Shown: piece after piece, positions 49,088 through 53,546 of the stretch
How the letters are laid out: each line of letters starts with the position of its first letter
How positions within the stretch are numbered: the first letter of the stretch is position 1
Source: Chloroflexota bacterium
GTDB lineage: Bacteria; Chloroflexota; UBA6077; CF-72
Reading direction: 5' to 3'
Assembly: GCA_019239775.1 (NCBI GenBank)
Contig: JAFAZN010000431.1
Location: forward strand, 1-53,546
DNA: 53,546 nucleotides
Made by a program: the position numbers and the translations under genes
Notes under the pieces: model-generated
What the model was told of the DNA's origin: nothing
The model's input: the letters and a program-made list of their open reading frames with translations, nothing else
Databases searched by the model: none

Positions 49088-50698
49088 ATGCCCAACGAAC
49101 TCGAAACGGTCAGGCTGAGCCGTCGCGCGGCACTGGGGTGGATCGCCTCGGGACTGGGCACGGTGGTTCTCGCCGCCTGCGCCCCGGCGGCGCCCGCGAC
49201 CTCAGGCTCGGCCACCGTCTCCTCGGCGTCCAATACCACGTCGGCGCCTGCCGCGGCGGCCGGCGCAACGCCGCAGCCGAAGTCCGGCGGCACGCTACGG
49301 TACGGCGCGCAGGCCGACGTCAATCGCCTCGATCCGCACTTCCGCCTGGGCGACGTCTACTACACGGTGTACGACCGCCTCACCGAGTACGACATCAACC
49401 ACAACGTCAAGCCGATGCTGGCGGAGAGCTGGGACATTTCGTCGGACTTCACCACCATCAAGTTCAATCTGCGCAAAGGTGTTCAGTTCCACAATGGCGC
49501 AGAGTTCAATGCCGAAGCAGTCAAGTTCAATAGTGAGCGTGCGCGCGATCTGCCGAACACGCAACTCGACGAGGCCAAGTGGTGGACCTCCATCGAGACA
49601 CCGGATAAGTACACGGTCATTTTCAAGTCTGACAAGCCGCGTCCGCTTGCGTTCGACTTCTTCGAATTTCTCAACATCGCCGAGCCAACCGCAGCTAACG
49701 ATCCGACCAAGGCGGTCGGCACCGGTCCGTTCAAGTTTGTGGAGTGGAAGCAGAACGAATCCCTGACACTTACCAAGAATACGGAGTATTGGCAGACCGG
49801 CAAGCCATACTTCGATGGCATCGTGATGTCGGTCATCACCGATCCTCAGGCGATGGTCACGCGCTTCGAGGGAGGCTCACTGGACGCGGCGCTGGCCTAC
49901 CCGGTCAACGACTTTGTCCGACTGAAAAGTGATCCGACCTATACCACCTATGAGTTGACGCAGGGCAACTTCTCGTGCTTCGGCATCAACTGTCAGGTGC
50001 CGCCGTGGGACAACAAGCAGATGCGGCAGGCGTTGCTGTACGCGGTGGACAAAGTGCGCTGGGCCAATACCATTCAGCACGGTCTGGAGTTTCCGTCCAC
50101 GCTGCCGTGGCCAAAAACGTCACCTGCCTATGATGATGCCAAGGCCAACAGCCGCGCGTTCGACCTGGACAAAGCGGCGGCGATGCTCAAAGCGGCCGGG
50201 TTTTCGGGCTCCTTTTCAGGTGACGTGATCATGCAAAACAGCAGCGCCGAGCTGACGTCGTTTGCGCAGATCCTCCAGGGCGATTTTGCCAAGCTCGGGA
50301 TCACGTTGAGTCTCAAACCGCAAGACGTCGCGGCTTATCTAGACCTCGTCAATAACTGGAAGTACAACGGCTTCTGGTTGGGCGGCGGCTCCTTTGCGCA
50401 GCTGGACCCTGGGACGGCATTTACCAAGAGCCGGGCTTTGAGCGTGACCGGCAACAGCTCTGCTTTCACCGCGCCAGTCAATGCTTCAGCGGTGGACCTG
50501 GTAGGTCGCGCAACCACCGAGCCGGATCCTGCAAAACGCAAGCAGATCTACTCGGATCTGAATGACATGTTGCTCGACGAGGTGTACATCATTTGTATGT
50601 CGCCGCAGGCCGACAAGTTGATCACGACAGCGAAGGTGCACAACGTGAATCCAACGCTGCACTCCGCCCTGCGCTGGTGGGAAGCCTACATCGCATGA
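49088..50698 (+). CDS. ABC transporter solute-binding lipoprotein, family 5
   Basis: 536 residues from ATG 49088, with AAAGG upstream. The signal has SRRAALGWIAS (twin-arginine) and lipobox VVLAAC, then a linker of about 45 residues. Family 5 features include INHNVKPMLAESWDI, FNLRKGVQFHNGAEFNAEAV and MRQALLYAVDKVRW. It has no permeases of its own and may share those at 44054-45906. Its stop overlaps the start of the exported hydrolase by ATGA, an uncommon coupling of a binding protein with an enzyme. Confidence 0.92.
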   Translation: MPNELETVRLSRRAALGWIASGLGTVVLAACAPAAPATSGSATVSSASNTTSAPAAAAGATPQPKSGGTLRYGAQADVNRLDPHFRLGDVYYTVYDRLTEYDINHNVKPMLAESWDISSDFTTIKFNLRKGVQFHNGAEFNAEAVKFNSERARDLPNTQLDEAKWWTSIETPDKYTVIFKSDKPRPLAFDFFEFLNIAEPTAANDPTKAVGTGPFKFVEWKQNESLTLTKNTEYWQTGKPYFDGIVMSVITDPQAMVTRFEGGSLDAALAYPVNDFVRLKSDPTYTTYELTQGNFSCFGINCQVPPWDNKQMRQALLYAVDKVRWANTIQHGLEFPSTLPWPKTSPAYDDAKANSRAFDLDKAAAMLKAAGFSGSFSGDVIMQNSSAELTSFAQILQGDFAKLGITLSLKPQDVAAYLDLVNNWKYNGFWLGGGSFAQLDPGTAFTKSRALSVTGNSSAFTAPVNASAVDLVGRATTEPDPAKRKQIYSDLNDMLLDEVYIICMSPQADKLITTAKVHNVNPTLHSALRWWEAYIA

Positions 50699-51753
50699 CG
50701 CTGCGCGTGCGGGCCTCGCTTGTCCGTCCCCACATGTGTGTTGCGGCGGTGCTGGTGCTCGCGCTGGTGGGCGGCAGCGTGGCGGCGGCGCAGGAGGAGC
50801 CGCTTACGCTTGCCAAGCAGGGCAGCTTCTTCGTTGGCGGCCAAACGGAAACCGTTGCACCAGGCAACGATATCACCGTCAACCAGATGTACGTGCAGTA
50901 CCAGGTGCCGGCCAGCCTCGAGACGCAACCGAAACCCGCCGTGGTTTTGATCCACGGCTGTTGCCTGAGCGCGAAGTCGTGGGAAGAGACACCGGACGGC
51001 CGCACGGGCTGGAGCGACTACTTCGTCCGCAAGGGCTATCCCACCTACCTGATCGACCAGGTCACCAGGGCGCGCTCGGGCTTCGATCCAACCGTCTTCC
51101 AGCAAGTGCAAAGTGGTGCGAAACCGCCAACGGCGCTGCCCAACATCCTGGTGATCGGCAATGAGGCGGCCTGGACCGCATTCCGCTTCGGCCCAACCTA
51201 CGGCACTGCCTTCGAGGACGAGCAGTTCCCGACGGACTACGCGGACGAGTTTTTCAAGCAGATGATTCCGGACCTGAACTTAATGCTGGGTCCGTATTCG
51301 GGTCCCAACCCAACGTTCAACAACCTGGCGTCGCTGGCGAACCAGACGGGCGGAGCGATCCTCGTTGGGCACTCGGAGTCGGGCTTCTTCCCGGAGGACG
51401 CGGCGCTCGTGGACCCAGCCTCCATCCGTGGAATGGTGACCATCGAGCCTGGCGGTTCGTGCACGACCGCGAATCCGCTGAGCGTTCCGCTTACGCCAGA
51501 TCAGATCCAGAAGCTCGCGCAGATTCCCACGCTGATCCTGTACGGCGATCACCTGTCGGGTGGCTTCGCCAAGAGCTATGCCGACTGTCACGACGTCTAT
51601 CTGCCGCAAATTGTCGCGGCCGGTGGCGACATCAGCTTTGTGAGCCTGCCGGACATGGGTATTTTCGGCAACAGCCACATGATGATGCTGGACAAGAACA
51701 ACCTGGACATCGCCGACATCGTGATGGACTGGATTGACACCCACGCGCGATGA
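50695..51753 (+). CDS. exported alpha/beta-fold hydrolase
   Basis: 352 residues. A signal peptide or anchor spans about 8-32 (ending GGSVAAAQ). The oxyanion region is LIHGCCLSAKSWEETPDGR (85-103), the nucleophile is Ser227 in VGHSESGFF, a candidate acid lies in DHLSG, and the catalytic His in GNSHMMM near the end. The elbow reads GHSES rather than GxSxG. It is an esterase- or lactonase-like enzyme acting outside the cytoplasm, coupled by ATGA to the binding-protein gene. Confidence 0.85.
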   Translation: MTLRVRASLVRPHMCVAAVLVLALVGGSVAAAQEEPLTLAKQGSFFVGGQTETVAPGNDITVNQMYVQYQVPASLETQPKPAVVLIHGCCLSAKSWEETPDGRTGWSDYFVRKGYPTYLIDQVTRARSGFDPTVFQQVQSGAKPPTALPNILVIGNEAAWTAFRFGPTYGTAFEDEQFPTDYADEFFKQMIPDLNLMLGPYSGPNPTFNNLASLANQTGGAILVGHSESGFFPEDAALVDPASIRGMVTIEPGGSCTTANPLSVPLTPDQIQKLAQIPTLILYGDHLSGGFAKSYADCHDVYLPQIVAAGGDISFVSLPDMGIFGNSHMMMLDKNNLDIADIVMDWIDTHAR

Positions 51754-51778
51754 GGCGCACGACAGGTACGGAGGTGCA

Positions 51779-52717
51779 ATGACCCAAGTAGAACGGCAAT
51801 CGGGCCCGTTCTTCGGACACCCGGACTTTTCCAGCATCGCGGCAATGAGCGAATCGGATCAGCAAGCCCTTGATACGTACTTTCAAACACGAGTAGAAGC
51901 TGACGTCAGGCGTGGCCGCTGGCGCGGGCACTTTTATCAGCTCACCGCTGATTTGATCATGCTCGAGCACCGGCCCGACTACGCGAAGGCGATGTATGAC
52001 ACGATCCCTTCGTTTCGCAATCGTCTCAGGGAGACTGGCGAAGAGGATTCGGACGCGGTTGAGCTGATCGCCGAAAGCCTGCAGCACCTGCCGATGTACA
52101 TCCTGTACGGCTGGGAGACGGGCATCTACAACGAGTTCCGCCACCTGCACTTTCGCGGCCTGACCAAGGCTCAGCTGATGGAGCTGGTGATGTTCGCGCA
52201 GCTCCAGGCAGGCATGCGCGGGCTACAGCTGGTCTACAACAGCGTGTCGCGGCTACTGGTGGACCTCACCGACAATCCGGAACCGGCACCGTTCCCGAAG
52301 GGCTGGGCCCCGGATCCGGAGGCCTTCAAAGCCGGCCTCGACCTGTCAACGCGAGAGTTCACCGCTCAAGATCGGGAGCGACTCACCACCTGGTACGAGC
52401 GTACGATCGGCTACGTGCCGGGCTCGGTGCAGTTCGCAATGACCTATCACCCAGAGATGTACAAGTGGCATCGCGCGCGATGGGAGATCATCTTCCAAAC
52501 GCTGCCGAAGCAAACTGCGCCGTATGTCGTGCTGCGCCAGCACATGCTCACAGGCAACAAAGATGCGTTGCGCGAAGCGGTGCTGCTCGGCAAGGCCTGG
52601 GGCATCACCAAAGAATGGACTATCCACGGGCTCATGGTGAGCGCGTTCTACACCGGCTTCGAGGCGCTGCACATCGTCAACCAGGCCGTCGGCGAGATCC
52701 TGGAATCCTGGTCGTGA
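51779..52717 (+). CDS. AhpD/carboxymuconolactone decarboxylase-like protein, double domain
   Basis: 312 residues from ATG 51779, with GGAGG four bases upstream. Two all-helical halves (about 95-160 and 205-308) have the pattern of carboxymuconolactone decarboxylase/AhpD-like domains: RGLTKAQLMELVMFAQLQAG and LREAVLLGKAWGITKEWTIH. There is no CxxC redox motif, so peroxidase activity is unlikely. Conserved His at 63, 103, 122, 224, 231 and 283 are candidate functional residues. The family assignment is from fold pattern and is tentative. Its stop overlaps the next gene's GTG start. Confidence 0.6.
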   Translation: MTQVERQSGPFFGHPDFSSIAAMSESDQQALDTYFQTRVEADVRRGRWRGHFYQLTADLIMLEHRPDYAKAMYDTIPSFRNRLRETGEEDSDAVELIAESLQHLPMYILYGWETGIYNEFRHLHFRGLTKAQLMELVMFAQLQAGMRGLQLVYNSVSRLLVDLTDNPEPAPFPKGWAPDPEAFKAGLDLSTREFTAQDRERLTTWYERTIGYVPGSVQFAMTYHPEMYKWHRARWEIIFQTLPKQTAPYVVLRQHMLTGNKDALREAVLLGKAWGITKEWTIHGLMVSAFYTGFEALHIVNQAVGEILESWS

Positions 52718-53546
52718 TTCGCCAGTTCAACGCACCGGACGTGGCGCAAATCGACGGCTTCGGTCCAGACGCGTTGCAGGACTTCGTCGAGGCGCGACGC
52801 GCTCACGGACTGAACGTGGATCGTGGCTGGGGACTGATGTACCAGTCCACCGCCGACAGCATCATGCTGGACCACCGGCCGGACTACGCACGCTATTTCT
52901 ACGAAGGCTTACGCACCTTCCGCACACGCCTGGAGGAGAGCGGCACCGAGTCTTCGAACCCGGTGCAACTCACGATCACCAGCTTTCAGCACCTCCCAAT
53001 GTACATCCTGTACGGCTGGGAGACGGGAATTTACAACGAATTCCGACATCTTCAGTCGCGCGGACTCAGTAAGGCGCAGCTGATGGAGTTGGTCGCGTTC
53101 GCGCAAATGCAAGCCGGCATGCGCGGCTTGCAGCACGTGTACAACGCGGTCGGGAAGCACCTTCCGGATTGGAAAGACGGTCCAGGTCTCGTACCTTTGC
53201 CGGAGGGCTGGGCAGCGGACCCTGACGCGTTCAAGTGCGGCCTGGACCTCTCGGTGCGCCCACTGACGGATGCGGATCGCCGCGCTGTTACCTCCTGGTA
53301 CGAGCGCACCATCGGCTACGTGCCAGACTCGGTTGCGTTCGCCATGCGCCATCATCCTGAGTTCTATAAGTGGCACCGCGCCCGCTGGGAGATCATTTTC
53401 CAGAAGCTGCCGAAGCAAACCGCGCCGTACGTGATGATCCGTCAGCACATGCTCACCGGCAACCAAGCCGCCCTCCGCGAAGCGGTGTTGCTCGGCAAAG
53501 CCTGGGGCATTACCCGCGAGTGGCTCGTCCACGGCTTCATCGTGAC
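52714..53546 (+). CDS. AhpD-like double-domain protein, tandem paralogue, cut by window end
   Basis: At least 277 residues from GTG 52714 (GTGA overlap with the previous stop), still open at the last base. It is a close paralogue of the preceding protein, with near-identical blocks such as QHLPMYILYGWETGIYNEF, SKAQLMELV-type, WYERTIGYVP, WHRARWEIIF, LPKQTAPYV and LREAVLLGKAWGIT. The N-terminus is about 25 residues shorter. Like its neighbour it has no CxxC. Translational coupling suggests the two form a heteromer or work in turn. About 30 C-terminal residues are missing from the window. Confidence 0.72.
   Translation, partial: MIRQFNAPDVAQIDGFGPDALQDFVEARRAHGLNVDRGWGLMYQSTADSIMLDHRPDYARYFYEGLRTFRTRLEESGTESSNPVQLTITSFQHLPMYILYGWETGIYNEFRHLQSRGLSKAQLMELVAFAQMQAGMRGLQHVYNAVGKHLPDWKDGPGLVPLPEGWAADPDAFKCGLDLSVRPLTDADRRAVTSWYERTIGYVPDSVAFAMRHHPEFYKWHRARWEIIFQKLPKQTAPYVMIRQHMLTGNQAALREAVLLGKAWGITREWLVHGFIV

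Noticed and set aside
1..53546. Mobile element, prophage, CRISPR array or tRNA
   Set aside because: No transposase, integrase, regularly spaced repeats, attachment-site pairs or tRNA-like cloverleaf could be recognised by reading both strands; a dedicated scan was not possible here.

Overview
The window is GC-rich, gene-dense bacterial chromosome (about 53 genes, short gaps, many ATGA, TGATG and GTGA junctions). The lineage is most likely a soil or freshwater member of the Chloroflexota: all five ABC solute-binding lipoproteins carry a twin-arginine motif, a lipobox and mostly a long Ala/Pro/Thr-rich linker, a style common in that phylum, and a DUF574-type methyltransferase and a membrane-anchored bactofilin-like protein are present. 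An actinobacterial origin cannot be excluded from sequence alone. No rRNA, tRNA, CRISPR array, transposase, integrase or phage gene was seen.

Layout. 1-770: poorly resolved left edge with a tetranucleotide repeat and small ORFs. 767-5145: DUF574 methyltransferase, a stand-alone MetE catalytic-core protein with a good sigma70-like promoter, and an orphan HyuB-type hydantoinase subunit divergent from a small possible regulator. 5253-14320: a ring-cleavage island with four FAH-fold hydrolases in two overlapping pairs, two type I extradiol dioxygenase-like VOC proteins, an acyl-CoA-dehydrogenase-like flavin monooxygenase, a metallo-beta-lactamase-fold hydrolase and a LysR regulator. 14363-18051: a peptide/nickel-type ABC importer without ATPase. 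18255-22623: exported propeller-like protein, 7Fe ferredoxin, AlkZ-like winged-helix protein, SDR and zinc alcohol dehydrogenase. 22710-24905: ECF sigma factor, small membrane protein and bactofilin-like membrane protein. 25007-30781: a coupled operon of amidohydrolase, CUT1-type ABC importer and an ArgH-family lyase. 30839-36215: two Rieske oxygenases around an SDR and an orphan solute-binding protein. 36367-37865: RibD-C reductase, UBP zinc finger, membrane protein. 37948-42813: a copper-type periplasmic cluster (CopC-like proteins), an OmpR response regulator, PAP2 phosphatase and an S51-like peptidase, divergent from an S51-like/CysRS-tail fusion (42841-43902). 44054-53546: a second peptide-type ABC importer, an enolase-superfamily enzyme, another solute-binding protein, an exported alpha/beta hydrolase, and a tandem pair of AhpD-like proteins, the second cut by the window end.

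How the genes fit together. Most of the window looks like accessory catabolism of unknown aromatic, heterocyclic or amide-bearing substrates: importers bring substrates in, Rieske and flavin oxygenases hydroxylate, extradiol enzymes open rings, and FAH-fold and other hydrolases cut the products. Tandem paralogue pairs recur (FAH x2, VOC, Rieske, AhpD-like), suggesting local duplication. The most unusual items are a FAH pair in which one partner has lost both metal-binding glutamates, a palindromic LysR-box candidate between the VOC and monooxygenase genes, a CUT1 operon ending in an ArgH-family lyase, a set of three exported proteins each predicted to begin with His after signal cleavage, and the coupled hydrolase/AhpD-like cluster at the right edge. 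All assignments come from reading the sequence; no database search was run.
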